Origin: Acidobacteriota bacterium
GTDB lineage: Bacteria > Acidobacteriota > Thermoanaerobaculia > Multivoradales > Multivoraceae
NCBI GenBank assembly: GCA_028875725.1
Contig: JAPPCR010000006.1
Span: 460,134-524,133, forward strand
Direction of reading: 5' to 3'
Length of the DNA: 64,000 nucleotides
The translations under genes and the position numbers were made by a program. Every line of letters begins with the position of its first letter. Position 1 is the stretch's first letter. The notes under the pieces are model-generated. The model had not been told where the DNA came from and searched no databases. It worked only from the letters and a program-made list of their open reading frames with translations. This document shows, piece by piece, positions 33,108 to 42,158 of this stretch.

Positions 33108-34256
33108 ATGAGCCGGCGGGCCGAGTTCGAGGCTGAGCACCCGGAAGTTCACGTCCTGTCGGCCGACCAGGCGGGGCGTGTGGACCTGGTGATGGGCGCG
33201 GTCGGCTGGTTGGGCGACGAGGAACAGGTCACGACCTGCGCCTCCCTGGGCGGCGAATCGAGCACCGTGATGCGGGTCGAACTCCAGGAACTGCGCGGGG
33301 GCTGGCGCACTGCGGTGCTGAAGCAGTCGCTGCCGTGGCTGCGGCGAGACGAGTCGGTCGCCATGCCGGCCGACCGCTGGCGCGGCGAGCACGCGTTCTA
33401 TTCAGCGGTAGCGCGAGTACCCGAGGCCGCCGCCCGCATGCCGCGGCTGATGGCCGCCAACGAAGCGAGGTCCTTGTTGCTGCTCGAGGACTTCCGCGGC
33501 GCTTCGAACCTCACGTCGCTCTACGGTGGCGGTTCGCTCGCCAGGGGAGCCGCGGAGGTTCTTGGGGCGTTCCTTCGGGCGCTGCGCTGCGGCACGCGCG
33601 GAGAGCGGGATGCGGAGTTCGCGCACGGCGGCATGAAGGCGCTGAGCCACCGCCTGCTGTTCAAGGCGCCGTTCGACTCGCCCGGGCAAGGCGGCAACGG
33701 CTTTGGCCCTGACGGTCCCGCGCCGGCCGGCGACGCCCTTGACGCGTTCGAACCCGGGCTGGGCGAGGCGGCGGCGACCCTGCGGTCGGATCGCACCTTC
33801 AGAGAGGCCCTCGCCGAGTTGGGAAGCCGCTTCCTCGACTCTGGCGCCTGCCTGGTTCATGGCGCGTTTCATCCCGCCAATTGGCTGCTGTTGCCGAACG
33901 GCGACGTCCGTGTGGTGGACCCGCAGTACAGCAGCCCGGGCGACCCGGAGTTCGATCTCGGCACCGCGCTCGCCCACCTGCTGCTCGCCCGGCAGCCTGT
34001 GGAAGTCGTCGCGACGTTCCTGTCGGCGGCCACCGGTGCTGAGGAGGCAGGCCGGGAAGGCCCGGCGGACACCGAAGAGGTCGAAGCCGGCGTCGACCGG
34101 CCCCTCGTGGCCCGCTACGCGGGAGCGGAGATCGTCCGCCGATTGCTCGGGGGCGCCCAACTGCCGCTCGAGGGGGAAGGCGGCTTTCGCCGTGGTCTGC
34201 TGGAGACGGCTCGAACGGCGGTCCTCTCGGGCCACCTGGAGGTACTGGAGACATGA
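33108..34256 (+). CDS. APH/MTR-kinase-fold protein lacking the catalytic Asp (candidate pseudokinase)
   Basis: A 382-residue aminoglycoside-phosphotransferase-fold protein with some resemblance to methylthioribose kinases. The ATP-site Lys candidate is in WRTAVLKQSLPW and a metal-binding Asp in VRVVDPQYSSPGDPEFDLG. The catalytic loop reads LVHGAFHPANWLLL, with Ala where the usual HGD carries its catalytic Asp. It may therefore be inactive or use an unusual mechanism. It is coupled by ATGA overlap to the M24 peptidase gene. Confidence 0.7.
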   Translation: MSRRAEFEAEHPEVHVLSADQAGRVDLVMGAVGWLGDEEQVTTCASLGGESSTVMRVELQELRGGWRTAVLKQSLPWLRRDESVAMPADRWRGEHAFYSAVARVPEAAARMPRLMAANEARSLLLLEDFRGASNLTSLYGGGSLARGAAEVLGAFLRALRCGTRGERDAEFAHGGMKALSHRLLFKAPFDSPGQGGNGFGPDGPAPAGDALDAFEPGLGEAAATLRSDRTFREALAELGSRFLDSGACLVHGAFHPANWLLLPNGDVRVVDPQYSSPGDPEFDLGTALAHLLLARQPVEVVATFLSAATGAEEAGREGPADTEEVEAGVDRPLVARYAGAEIVRRLLGGAQLPLEGEGGFRRGLLETARTAVLSGHLEVLET

Positions 34257-35647
34257 AGCGATCTCACGTGCGCCGGCTGATCGCGGCGCTCGGTCTGGTC
34301 ACACTCGTTGCAGCGCCCGTCGCTGCCCAAGGCACGGACTTCGAACAGGGCCGCGTGCTCCACGGTCCGGGCCACGTGCTTCCGTACCGGGACCGGGCGG
34401 AGCCCTTCAACCGCATGCTCGAGGAACGGCTCGACACGCTGCTGCCGCGGCTGATGCGGGAAACCGGGATCGACATGTGGCTCGTCATCAACCGGGAGTA
34501 CAACGAAGATCCGGTGTTCTTCAGCCTGGTGCCGCGGCCGGTGTTCGCGGCCCGCCGCACGACGATGCTCGTGTTCTACGACCGCGGGCCGGACAACGGC
34601 GGCGTCGAGCGCCTGACGGTCAACCGCTATCCGTACGACGCGTTGTACGAGTCGGCCTGGGAGGGTGGCGACCTCGAGGAACAGTGGCGGGGACTGGGCG
34701 AAGTCATCGCGGCGCGCGACCCGAAGCGGATCGGCGTCAACGTCTCGCGCCACTGGCCGGTCGCCGACGGTCTCTCGGCCGCGCTCCACGAACGGCTGAT
34801 GGAGGTGCTGACGCCCGGACTCAAGGAACGGGTGACCAGCGCCGAGGAACTTGTCGTGCGCTGGATCGAGACCCGCAGCCCGCTGCAGATGGAGGCATAT
34901 CCGCAGATCGTCTCAATCGCCCGCGGCGTGATCGCGGAGGCGTTCTCGGAGCGCGTGATCACTCCCGGTGCCACGACGACGGACGATGTTGTCTGGCACA
35001 TGGCCCAGCGCTTCGAGGATCTCGGGCTGGACATCTGGTTTCTGCCCTCCGTCAACGCGCAACGCCGGGCTGCGGGCGAAGACAGCGGCTGCGGCGTCGA
35101 CGAGCCCTTCTGCGGTGGCAGCGGCGATTTCGTCATCCAGCGCGGCGACGTGCTGCACACGGACGTGGGCATCTGCTACCTCGGTCTCTGCACCGACACC
35201 CAGGAGATGGGCTACGTGCTGCGCCTGGGCGAGCGCGAGGCGCCGGCTGAACTTCAGAGAGCGCTGGCGGCGGGCAACCGCTGGCAGGACATCCTGACCG
35301 GCGAGTTCAGAACCGGCCGCAGCGGCAACGAGATCCTGGCTGCCACGATCTCGCTGGCCACGGACGAGGGCCTGCGTTCCAGCACCTACACGCACCCGCT
35401 CGGCGTGTTCGGCCACGCTCCGGGGCCGACGATCGGCATGTGGGACAACCAGGGACCGACGCCGATTCGCGGGGACTGGCCGCTCTACCCGGACACCGCC
35501 TACGCGATCGAGGGCAACGTGAAGGTCGAACTCGGGATGTGGGGCGGCCAGGATGTCCAGATCAAGTTGGAACAGAGCGCGGTCTACGACGGCGAGCAGG
35601 TCCTCTACCTGGCGGGCCGCCAGACCGCGTGGCACCTGGTCCGCTGA
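34253..35647 (+). CDS. Exported M24-family (Xaa-Pro-type) metallopeptidase
   Basis: A 464-residue protein with a Sec signal (LGLVTLVAAPVAA, cleavage near VAAQ), a creatinase-like N-terminal domain and the pita-bread M24 domain. Dinuclear metal ligands are recognisable: Asp in HTDVGICYLGLCTDTQE (two), His in THPLGVFGHAPGPT, Glu in AYAIEGNVKVEL, and a late Glu in IKLEQSAVY. It probably cleaves Xaa-Pro or related peptide bonds in the periplasm. ATGA overlap with the preceding gene indicates coupled translation. Confidence 0.82.
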   Translation: MKRSHVRRLIAALGLVTLVAAPVAAQGTDFEQGRVLHGPGHVLPYRDRAEPFNRMLEERLDTLLPRLMRETGIDMWLVINREYNEDPVFFSLVPRPVFAARRTTMLVFYDRGPDNGGVERLTVNRYPYDALYESAWEGGDLEEQWRGLGEVIAARDPKRIGVNVSRHWPVADGLSAALHERLMEVLTPGLKERVTSAEELVVRWIETRSPLQMEAYPQIVSIARGVIAEAFSERVITPGATTTDDVVWHMAQRFEDLGLDIWFLPSVNAQRRAAGEDSGCGVDEPFCGGSGDFVIQRGDVLHTDVGICYLGLCTDTQEMGYVLRLGEREAPAELQRALAAGNRWQDILTGEFRTGRSGNEILAATISLATDEGLRSSTYTHPLGVFGHAPGPTIGMWDNQGPTPIRGDWPLYPDTAYAIEGNVKVELGMWGGQDVQIKLEQSAVYDGEQVLYLAGRQTAWHLVR

Positions 35648-35655
35648 CTAGCGCC

Positions 35656-35743
35656 CCGAAACTCCTCGCAGACTCGGGGTTTCGGTCCAGCCCGTCCGCA
35701 CGGCGGAGCCTGACGCCGCAGAACTTGCTTCGCTGCGTTCTGC
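35656..35743. terminator. Two stem-loops between convergent genes
   Basis: Stem one pairs 35656-35665 with 35676-35685 (10 bp, one G-T pair). Stem two pairs 35718-35724 with 35737-35743 (7 bp perfect). They sit between the M24 gene ending at 35647 and the small membrane protein gene ending at 35755 on the other strand. This fits bidirectional termination, though no T-run is present. Confidence 0.5.
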
Positions 35744-35754
35744 AGCGCAGGCTC

Positions 35755-36033
35755 CTAGAAGATCGCCCCCAGCAGGCCGAAGCCGGCGCAGACCGCCGCC
35801 ACCAGGCCGCCGACGACCAGCAGCACCACGCCAACGGCGAGCGCTACCGGCAGCGCGATGACCGCGACCGGAATCAGGATGGCGGCCAGCAGGGTCGCGG
35901 CGATGAAGCCGATGATCTTGAACGGCAGAAGCACGAGTTTGAACGCGATCTTCGCGACGAAGGCCACGACGGCGAAAACGGCCAGCAGGCCGAGGGCGAT
36001 CGCCCCGAGAGTCAGGATGGTCAGGACTTCCAT
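35755..36033 (-). CDS. Small hydrophobic membrane protein
   Basis: A 92-residue protein that is hydrophobic almost throughout: three probable membrane helices ([58 protein letters not shown]) separated by short basic turns. No family recognised. It starts with ATG, 77 bases from the divergent TIM-barrel gene, and is not obviously linked to neighbours. Confidence 0.55.
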   Translation of the reverse strand: MEVLTILTLGAIALGLLAVFAVVAFVAKIAFKLVLLPFKIIGFIAATLLAAILIPVAVIALPVALAVGVVLLVVGGLVAAVCAGFGLLGAIF

Positions 36034-36110
36034 GTCGAGTTGTACTCCTCCTGTTGACTACTACGCGATCCGGTTCGCCGAGGTTTCGCGGGCGCTACAC
36101 TCCCGGCATC

Positions 36111-37130
36111 ATGAAGACACCGAAGATCGACCGTAGACGTTTCCTTGAAGCTGGCGCCGTGCTGGGCGCCGCGGCCGTGACAGGCTGCATGGACGGCGAC
36201 CCGGCCCCCGAAGGCGACGACGTTGCCGCCGCGGCAACGGCCGAGCCGCTCTACCGCATCTCCCTGGCGGAGTGGTCCTATTTCCGCGAGCTGTTCGGGC
36301 CGGGCCTGAGCGCGTTGGGCGACGGCTCCTTCCGGGACGACCCGAGCGTGCTCTACCAGGGTGAGCTCGACCACCTGGACTTCCCGGCGCGCGCCCGCAG
36401 TCACGGGATCGAGGCGGTCGAGTACGTCAACACGTTCTTCTTCGACCGCGCGCGCGACGAGGAGTACCTGGCGGAACTCAGGACGAGGTGCGACGGCGAA
36501 GGGGTGACCAGCCTGCTCATCATGTGCGACGCGGAGGGTGACATCGGCGCTCCGGATACGGCGGCACGCGCGCAGTCGGTGGAGAACCACCACAAGTGGG
36601 TCGAGGCGGCGGCCTTCCTCGGCTGCCATTCGGTGCGGGTCAACGCCGCCAGCGCGGGTTCCTTCGAGGAGCAGCAGAAACTGGCCGCGGACGGACTCCG
36701 TCAGTTGTGCGAGTACGCCGACGGCTACGACATTGACGTCCTGGTCGAGAACCACGGCTATCTCTCCAGCAACGGCCAATGGCTGGCCGGTACGATCGCG
36801 ATGGTCGACCATTCGCGGGTCGGCACGTTGCCCGATTTCGGCAACTTCCGGACTTCTTACGAGCCGGAGGAGTGGTACGACCGCTACCAGGGCGTCGCCG
36901 AACTGATGCCCTACGCCCGTGCGGTCAGCGCCAAGAGCTACGACTTCGACGAGGACGGCAATGAGACCGCGACCGACTACGAGCGGATGATGCGGATCGT
37001 TCTCGACGCGGGCTACCGCGGCTGGGTCGGCATCGAGTTCGAGGGCCGGATGGCCGCCGACGAAGGGATCGTCAAGACGAAGGAGCTGCTCGAGCGCCTG
37101 CGCGACGATCTCGCGCCCGAGTACGGCTGA
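36111..37130 (+). CDS. Tat/lipoprotein TIM-barrel protein of the sugar phosphate isomerase/epimerase family
   Basis: A 339-residue protein. The N-terminus has a Tat-like motif ([20 protein letters not shown]) whose Cys could be lipidated. The rest is an AP endonuclease/xylose-isomerase-like TIM barrel: [22 protein letters not shown]-type strands, [12 protein letters not shown] with a Glu, and WVGIEFEGR near the C-terminus with a Glu ligand. It probably isomerises or epimerises a sugar in the periplasm. The ATG at 36111 is chosen over an earlier in-frame start because it begins the signal. Confidence 0.75.
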   Translation: MKTPKIDRRRFLEAGAVLGAAAVTGCMDGDPAPEGDDVAAAATAEPLYRISLAEWSYFRELFGPGLSALGDGSFRDDPSVLYQGELDHLDFPARARSHGIEAVEYVNTFFFDRARDEEYLAELRTRCDGEGVTSLLIMCDAEGDIGAPDTAARAQSVENHHKWVEAAAFLGCHSVRVNAASAGSFEEQQKLAADGLRQLCEYADGYDIDVLVENHGYLSSNGQWLAGTIAMVDHSRVGTLPDFGNFRTSYEPEEWYDRYQGVAELMPYARAVSAKSYDFDEDGNETATDYERMMRIVLDAGYRGWVGIEFEGRMAADEGIVKTKELLERLRDDLAPEYG

Positions 37131-37137
37131 TTCCTGG

Positions 37138-38598
37138 CTAGGCGGGCAGCCGCACGCTGGCGTCCGCGTGCGATCCCGTCGGCGGGGCCCCCTCCGCCTC
37201 AAACACCCGCCCGGGGTTGAGGATGCCCTTCGGGTCGAGGGTTCGCTTGAGCGTCTTCATGAGAGCGATCTCCTCCGGGGTCCGGCTGCGCCCCAGGTGG
37301 GCCCGCTTCTCGAAGCCGATACCGTGCTCGGCCGACACCGAACCGCCGATCGGCTCGAGGCGTCCATAGACGATGTCCTCGACCGTGCTCCGAGCCTCCG
37401 GCGAGCCGTCCCTCACGCCGACGACCACGTGCAGGTTACCGTCGCCGAGGTGGCCGAAGACGACGCAGTCGCTTCCGGGCCAGCGTTCGTTCAGGGCGGT
37501 CTTGACTTCGCCCACGTAGACCTCCATGTCGGCGATCCGCAGGCTGACATCGAACGTGAAGATGGGCGCCAGGTGGTTGAGCTGCTCGACGTCGTCGCGC
37601 AAGGCCCAGATCTCGTCCCGCTCCGCCTTCGACTTGCCGAGCACGGCGTCGGCGATCAGGCCGGCCTCCATGCAGTCGCCGAGCGCTTCCTCGAACTGGG
37701 CGGCGTCCTCCTCCTGACGGGCGCCGAACGCCTCGACCAGCACGTAGTAGGGGTCGCCGTGCGGAATCGGGGGCGCCGTCCTCGCCCGCGGGCCGGTGAC
37801 CAGCTCGTAGAACTCGCGCCACATGACCTCGAACGCGCTCATCGAGCCGCCGAGCTCCTCCTCCAGCTTTCGCAGCAGTGAGGTCACCTCCGTGAAGCCG
37901 GGCACGGCCAGCAGCGCGCAGTTGTGGCTGCGGGGGCGCCGCTCCAGCCGCAGCACGACGCGGGTGACGATGCCGAGGGTGCCCTCAGAGCCCACGAACA
38001 GGTGTTTCAGGTCGTAGCCGGCGTTGTTCTTGACCATCTTGTTCAGGCTGGAGAGCACCGTGCCGTCGGCCAGCACGGCCTCCAGGCCGAGCACCGAGTC
38101 GCGGGTCATGCCGTAGCGGATCGTCCGGTTGCCGCCGGCGTTGGTTGCCACGTTGCCGCCGATCGTGCAGGAGCCGCGGGCGCCGAGGTCGAGCGGGAAG
38201 AGCAGTCCCTCGGCTTCGGCCGCTTCCTGGATGCTCTGCAGCGCGGCGCCGGCCTGAACCGTCATCGTCCGGCCCACTGGATCGATCTCCTCGATGTCGG
38301 TCATTCGCTCCAGGGTGATGGCGACTTCGAGATCACCGGCGACGCCGCCGCCGACGAGACCGGTCAGTCCGCCCTGCGGCACCACCGGCTGGTTTGCGTC
38401 GTGGCAAGCCGCGAGCGCCGCCGAGAGCTGCCCTGTGGTGCGTGGCCGGAGAACCGCCCGGGCCGCGCAGGGAACGGTGCCCGAACCATCGCCGGCCCTC
38501 GCCGTCACCTCGTCGCCAACGAGGACGCCATCGTCCCCGAGAGCGTCGCGGAGTGCGGCGACCAGGCCTGCGTTGCTGTTGGGTTCGGAGTCGTTCAT
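37138..38598 (-). CDS. FAD-linked oxidase (glycolate/D-lactate dehydrogenase GlcD-like)
   Basis: A 486-residue flavoprotein of the VAO/PCMH family. The FAD-binding domain contains VVPQGGLTGLVGGGVAG, LGARGSCTIGGNVATNAGGN and LFVGSEGTLGIVTRVVLRLE. The C-terminal cap ends with the metal-site-type VFGHLGDGNLHVVV and SAEHGIGFEKRAHL. It probably oxidises a 2-hydroxy acid such as D-lactate or glycolate. A TATGAT box lies at 38651-38646 upstream, without a clear -35. It converges with the TIM-barrel gene at a 7-base gap. Confidence 0.85.
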   Translation of the reverse strand: MNDSEPNSNAGLVAALRDALGDDGVLVGDEVTARAGDGSGTVPCAARAVLRPRTTGQLSAALAACHDANQPVVPQGGLTGLVGGGVAGDLEVAITLERMTDIEEIDPVGRTMTVQAGAALQSIQEAAEAEGLLFPLDLGARGSCTIGGNVATNAGGNRTIRYGMTRDSVLGLEAVLADGTVLSSLNKMVKNNAGYDLKHLFVGSEGTLGIVTRVVLRLERRPRSHNCALLAVPGFTEVTSLLRKLEEELGGSMSAFEVMWREFYELVTGPRARTAPPIPHGDPYYVLVEAFGARQEEDAAQFEEALGDCMEAGLIADAVLGKSKAERDEIWALRDDVEQLNHLAPIFTFDVSLRIADMEVYVGEVKTALNERWPGSDCVVFGHLGDGNLHVVVGVRDGSPEARSTVEDIVYGRLEPIGGSVSAEHGIGFEKRAHLGRSRTPEEIALMKTLKRTLDPKGILNPGRVFEAEGAPPTGSHADASVRLPA

Positions 38599-38752
38599 GA
38601 AAGCCGGATGGGACGTGGGTGGGAGCGCGCTGCTGGCGACGGCGGATCATACCGCTCTGGCCGCTCCTCGGATTCAACAGACGGTGTCTGCGGAATCCCA
38701 TCCCTGCCGTGTCGTTCGGACTCGCAGGCGCTCTGCTGGTTGGCTCGGGCGG

Positions 38753-39151
38753 TTAGCGCAGAGTGTCGACTAGTGCGGCCTCGACGATTCTCCGGTCCTG
38801 CGTCAGCAATGTTGCGCCGAGCACTCTTGCCGTCGCGACCAGAATCCGGTCGCCGGGGTCGCGGTGGAATGAGTCGGGGAGCGCGGCGACCTGTTCAGCG
38901 ACCGCTGGCGAGATTCCCTGTCGACGCACCAGCGGTGGAGCTACGGCCTTGTCCAGCCACTCGCGCAGCGGTAGGGACAGGCGTACTCGACCCAGGCTGT
39001 GGAGCGTCGCGATCTCCCACAAGGAGATGTCGGATACGAGGAGTGGGGACTGGGGGTCGACGGTCGCGACTGCCTCCTGTTGTGCTGGGGAAAGCCGGCC
39101 GGAATCATCGAGCCACCAGATGAGGACGTGGGTATCGAGCAGGAGGGTCAA
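38753..39151 (-). CDS. vapC: VapC-like PIN-domain toxin
   Basis: A 132-residue PIN-domain ribonuclease. Acidic residues are seen in LLLDTHVLIWWLDD (first Asp), ISLWEIATLHSLG (Glu) and HRDPGDRILVATA (Asp pair), with LLTQDRRI near the end. Its TTG start overlaps the antitoxin stop as TTGA, typical of type II toxin–antitoxin pairs. Predicted to cleave RNA when free of antitoxin. Confidence 0.85.
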   Translation of the reverse strand: MTLLLDTHVLIWWLDDSGRLSPAQQEAVATVDPQSPLLVSDISLWEIATLHSLGRVRLSLPLREWLDKAVAPPLVRRQGISPAVAEQVAALPDSFHRDPGDRILVATARVLGATLLTQDRRIVEAALVDTLR

Positions 39152-39387
39152 CTGCGCGTACTCTCCCAGTGGTCTGCGGGCAGTGGCGGCTCCACGATGT
39201 CGCCGACCTCGGTGACTGTGCCCTTCAGTTCGTACTGCGGGTACGCGACGCCGGACCGAACCGCGGGAGAAAGCTCGGCGACCGGTTTCCCGCGCTTCAG
39301 AATCACGACCGGCTCACCGGTGGCCGCTACGCGATCGAGGATGGCCAGACAGCGGGCCTTGAAGTCGGTGGCGTTGATCGTTTCCAT
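39148..39387 (-). CDS. vapB: Phd/YefM-type antitoxin
   Basis: A 79-residue antitoxin with the Phd/YefM DNA-binding N-terminus (ETINATDFKARCLAILDRVA, TGEPVVILKRGKPVAEL) and a toxin-binding C-terminal segment. The ATG at 39387 directly abuts a perfect palindrome, so it is preferred to the TTG at 39402, which would lie inside that palindrome. Co-transcribed with the PIN toxin. Expected to repress its own promoter. Confidence 0.82.
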   Translation of the reverse strand: METINATDFKARCLAILDRVAATGEPVVILKRGKPVAELSPAVRSGVAYPQYELKGTVTEVGDIVEPPLPADHWESTRS

Positions 39388-39422
39388 CTGACCAGTCTTC
39401 AAGACTGGTCAGATAATGTCAA
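39388..39422 (-). promoter_or_regulatory. vapBC promoter with perfect palindromic operator
   Basis: A perfect 12-bp inverted repeat with one central base covers 39388-39412 (half-site CTGACCAGTCTT). A consensus TTGACA -35 lies at 39422-39417. A 17-base spacer leads to AAGACT, inside the palindrome, as the -10. The palindrome ends at the base before the ATG. Repressor binding would block the -10 and start, and the transcript may be leaderless. Confidence 0.75.
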
Positions 39423-39434
39423 CCCGCTTGACCC

Positions 39435-40313
39435 TCACCCCGCCACGCTGTGCTCCCGCTCCCGCAGCCGGATCAGGCACTCCTGGTTCGCCGAGGCGAC
39501 CAGCTCGCCCTTCCGGTTGAAGACGTGCCCCCGGACGAAGCCACGGGCGCGGGCAGCGGTCGGGCTCTCCTTGCTGAAGAGGAGCCACTCGTCGGCGCGG
39601 AAGGGGCGGTGGAACCAGAGCGCGTGGTCCAGGCTGGCGCCCTGGATTCGGTAGCCCTTCATCGACGGGCCGTGCGGTTGCATGGACACGGCCATGAAGT
39701 CCAGGTCGGACATGTAGGCGAGGAAGGAGAGGTGGACGATGCGGTTCTCGGGCAGGGATTCGCGGCAGCGCAGCCAGGTGTTCTTGCGCGGCTCGGTGGC
39801 CGGGCGGTCGCCGCGCGGGAGCATCTGGATGCCCTCGACCTGGCGGCTGTCGATCACCTCGAAGCGGTGCGCGAAGCGCTCGTACGAGGGGTCGTCTTTC
39901 GCCATCTTCCGGTAGAGGTCGCCGTCGGAGGGCAGCTCGTCGGGCGGCGGCACCTCCGGCATGTCGGACTGGTGCTCCAGGCCGCCTTCCTCGACCTGGA
40001 AGGACGAGGACATGTTGAAGATGGCCCGGCCGTGCTGGATGCCAACGACGCGGCGCGTGGTGAAGCTCCTGCCGTCGCGGATGCGGTCGACGTCGAAGAG
40101 GATCGGACGCTTCGGGTCCCCGCGGCGCAGGAAGTAGGCGTGGATCGAGTGCAGGTGGCGGTTGTCGACCGTCTTCGAGGCGGCGACGATGGCCTGGCCC
40201 AGCACCTGGCCGCCGAAGACGTGGTTGCCCGGCCCGTTCTGTGCCCGGAACAGGTTCTCCTCGATCTGCTCCATCTGCAGCAGGTCGATCATCTCCTGGA
40301 CGGCGCCGTTCAT
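39435..40313 (-). CDS. tesB: Acyl-CoA thioesterase II (TesB)
   Basis: A 292-residue double-hotdog thioesterase hydrolysing acyl-CoA to fatty acid and CoA. Family blocks are NHVFGGQVLGQAIVAASKTV, HSIHAYFLRRGDPKRPI, GRSFTTRRVVGIQHG, and, in the second hotdog, YMSDLDFMAVSMQPHG with the conserved Asp, followed by SLDHALWFHRPFRADEW. Start ATG 40313. The VapBC module lies downstream on the same strand. Confidence 0.92.
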   Translation of the reverse strand: MNGAVQEMIDLLQMEQIEENLFRAQNGPGNHVFGGQVLGQAIVAASKTVDNRHLHSIHAYFLRRGDPKRPILFDVDRIRDGRSFTTRRVVGIQHGRAIFNMSSSFQVEEGGLEHQSDMPEVPPPDELPSDGDLYRKMAKDDPSYERFAHRFEVIDSRQVEGIQMLPRGDRPATEPRKNTWLRCRESLPENRIVHLSFLAYMSDLDFMAVSMQPHGPSMKGYRIQGASLDHALWFHRPFRADEWLLFSKESPTAARARGFVRGHVFNRKGELVASANQECLIRLREREHSVAG

Positions 40314-40360
40314 CGGAGCGGCATGGTACCTGTTGCCCGCCGTCAACGCCGGGGGTGGTC

Positions 40361-40924
40361 TCAGAGCGTCCGGCGCAGCCAGTCGAGCAGTTCTTCGAGG
40401 TTCGTGACGACGAGAGCGCCGGCAGCGGCGGCCCGGGTCGACTGGTCGCCGTCGCCCGGCGGCCGATCGAAGACCGCCAGCGGCCGGCCGTAGCGCAGAG
40501 CCAGCTCGATCTCGCTCCAGGTGCCGGCACTGCCGGGGAGAGCGACCACGGCGTCGGCGGAGAGAACGTTGATGTGGTTGCGCGAGAAGGGACCGGTGCC
40601 TGCCGCGCCGGACAGCGGCAGGTGGGTGCGGATCACGACCTCGACCCACGGGTTCGGGTAGCCGTCGGGCGAGCGGTCGCCGTTCTGCTCGCTCGGAACG
40701 ACTCCCAGGCACAGTCCCTCCCGGTCATTGGTCTGGGCGAAGGCGCGGCTTGCGGCCGTCATCGTGCCGCGGCCGCCGCCGGTCAGCAGATGCCAGCCGT
40801 TCAGGGCGATCGCGCGTCCCAGGGGCGCGGCCAGTTCCTCGTGGCTTTCGGCGCCCGAACCCATCACGCCGACGATGGGGCGCCGTTCGACTACTGGGAC
40901 TTGCCCCGGGCGCTGATCGGCCAC
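40361..40924 (-). CDS. LOG-like Rossmann-fold protein (TIGR00725-like)
   Basis: A 187-residue member of the LOG/TIGR00725-like family. The nucleotide-binding motifs are GVMGSGAESH near the N-terminus, WHLLTGGGRGTMTAASRAFA, and the PGGxGTxxE-like ALPGSAGTWSEIELALRYGR. Some relatives release free base from nucleoside monophosphates, but many are uncharacterised. The GTG at 40924 overlaps the upstream PLP-enzyme gene by 34 bases. Confidence 0.72.
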   Translation of the reverse strand: MADQRPGQVPVVERRPIVGVMGSGAESHEELAAPLGRAIALNGWHLLTGGGRGTMTAASRAFAQTNDREGLCLGVVPSEQNGDRSPDGYPNPWVEVVIRTHLPLSGAAGTGPFSRNHINVLSADAVVALPGSAGTWSEIELALRYGRPLAVFDRPPGDGDQSTRAAAAGALVVTNLEELLDWLRRTL

Positions 40925-42129
40925 AGTTCCTCCACCCGGCCGTCCCGCACCGGGTAGTAGACGTCGTAGAGGTTGACCGTCGGGTCGCAGTGCGGCGTGA
41001 TGCAGCGAATCCGGTCGCCCAGCCGGACCGGTCTGGAGGCATCGGCAATGCGGAGCATGCCGTGCTCGTCGCCGCCCCAGCCGTAGACGACGCCGCCGAT
41101 GTCGGCGAGTTGGGGCCGGTCGGCGTCCGACGCGAACGCCTTGTAGCCACCGTCGGTCGTGATCAGGTCCGGCACCGGCTGGCTGATCGCCGTTACCTGG
41201 ACGAAGAGCGAGGTCTCGAAGTCGTCGAAGATCTCGCCGTCGCGGCCGCCGATCCGCAGGTACTGCTCGTCCATGAACAGGTAGGAGCCGACCTGCAGGT
41301 CGGTCATCCCGTCGACCTCCGAGTCGATGTCCCAGGTGCCCGTGCCGCCGCCGCTCAACACGCTGACCGCGATGTCGTCCGCCTCGATCAGTCGCCGCGT
41401 CTCGACCGCGGCCTCGAGCGCCTCGAGCGACCGGGCCTGCCGCTCGGCGTGGCCGTGGACGTGCATGAGGTGTCCGGCGTACGCCTGAAGGCCCCGCAGG
41501 TCGAGATGGGGCAGACCGTCGATCGTCCGCGCCAGTTCGAGCGCCGGTTCGCCGGTGGCGATGCCGGTGCGCCGGGTGCCGACATCCAGATCGACCAGTA
41601 CCCGCTGCGTGACGCCTTCGGCCATGGCCGCCTGGTGCAGCCGTTCGGCCGCGGCCCGGTGATCGACCACCAGGGTGACTTCCGGGCTTTGCTTCGAGAG
41701 AGCGACGACCCGCCCGATCTTGTCGTCGGTGACGACCGGCGACGTGATCAGGACCTCGTCGATGCCCGCCTGGACCATGACCTCCGCCTCGCTGACCTTG
41801 GCGCAGCAGACGCCGACCGCGCCGAGTTCCATCTGGCGCTTCGCCAGGAGCGGGCACTTGTGGGTCTTCGTGTGGGGGCGCAGCGAGATGCCGTGTTCCT
41901 CGGCGTGGGCAGCCATCTTCGCCAGGTTCAGCTCCATCCGGGCGACGTCGATCAGCAGTGCCGGCGTCGGCACATCCTCCACGGAGAGTGGTGTGTCGAG
42001 GGGAATCGCTTCGTGACTCAACGCGGGCTCCGCGGTACGGACGGTTACACCGGAACTGCAGGCGACGGTTGCGCCGCCGGCCGCTCCGACCGCGCCCAGG
42101 AACGCGCGTCGCGTGGTGTGGTGCGCCAT
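40891..42129 (-). CDS. Tat-exported DSD1-type (D-threonine aldolase/D-serine dehydratase-like) PLP enzyme
   Basis: A 412-residue fold-type III PLP enzyme. The N-terminal Tat motif TRRAFLGAVGAAGG precedes a lipobox-like Cys. The alanine-racemase-like barrel contains LRPHTKTHKCPLLAKRQ (PLP Lys) and LVDLDVGTRRTG. The C-terminal domain ends with the metal-site motif CITPHCDPTVNLYD. It probably removes or cleaves D-3-hydroxyamino acids in the periplasm. Tat export fits a cofactor loaded before secretion. It diverges from the VWFA-related gene across 29 bases. Confidence 0.82.
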   Translation of the reverse strand: MAHHTTRRAFLGAVGAAGGATVACSSGVTVRTAEPALSHEAIPLDTPLSVEDVPTPALLIDVARMELNLAKMAAHAEEHGISLRPHTKTHKCPLLAKRQMELGAVGVCCAKVSEAEVMVQAGIDEVLITSPVVTDDKIGRVVALSKQSPEVTLVVDHRAAAERLHQAAMAEGVTQRVLVDLDVGTRRTGIATGEPALELARTIDGLPHLDLRGLQAYAGHLMHVHGHAERQARSLEALEAAVETRRLIEADDIAVSVLSGGGTGTWDIDSEVDGMTDLQVGSYLFMDEQYLRIGGRDGEIFDDFETSLFVQVTAISQPVPDLITTDGGYKAFASDADRPQLADIGGVVYGWGGDEHGMLRIADASRPVRLGDRIRCITPHCDPTVNLYDVYYPVRDGRVEELWPISARGKSQ

Positions 42130-42158
42130 TCGAAGCTGCGACTATAGCCTCAGGGTCC

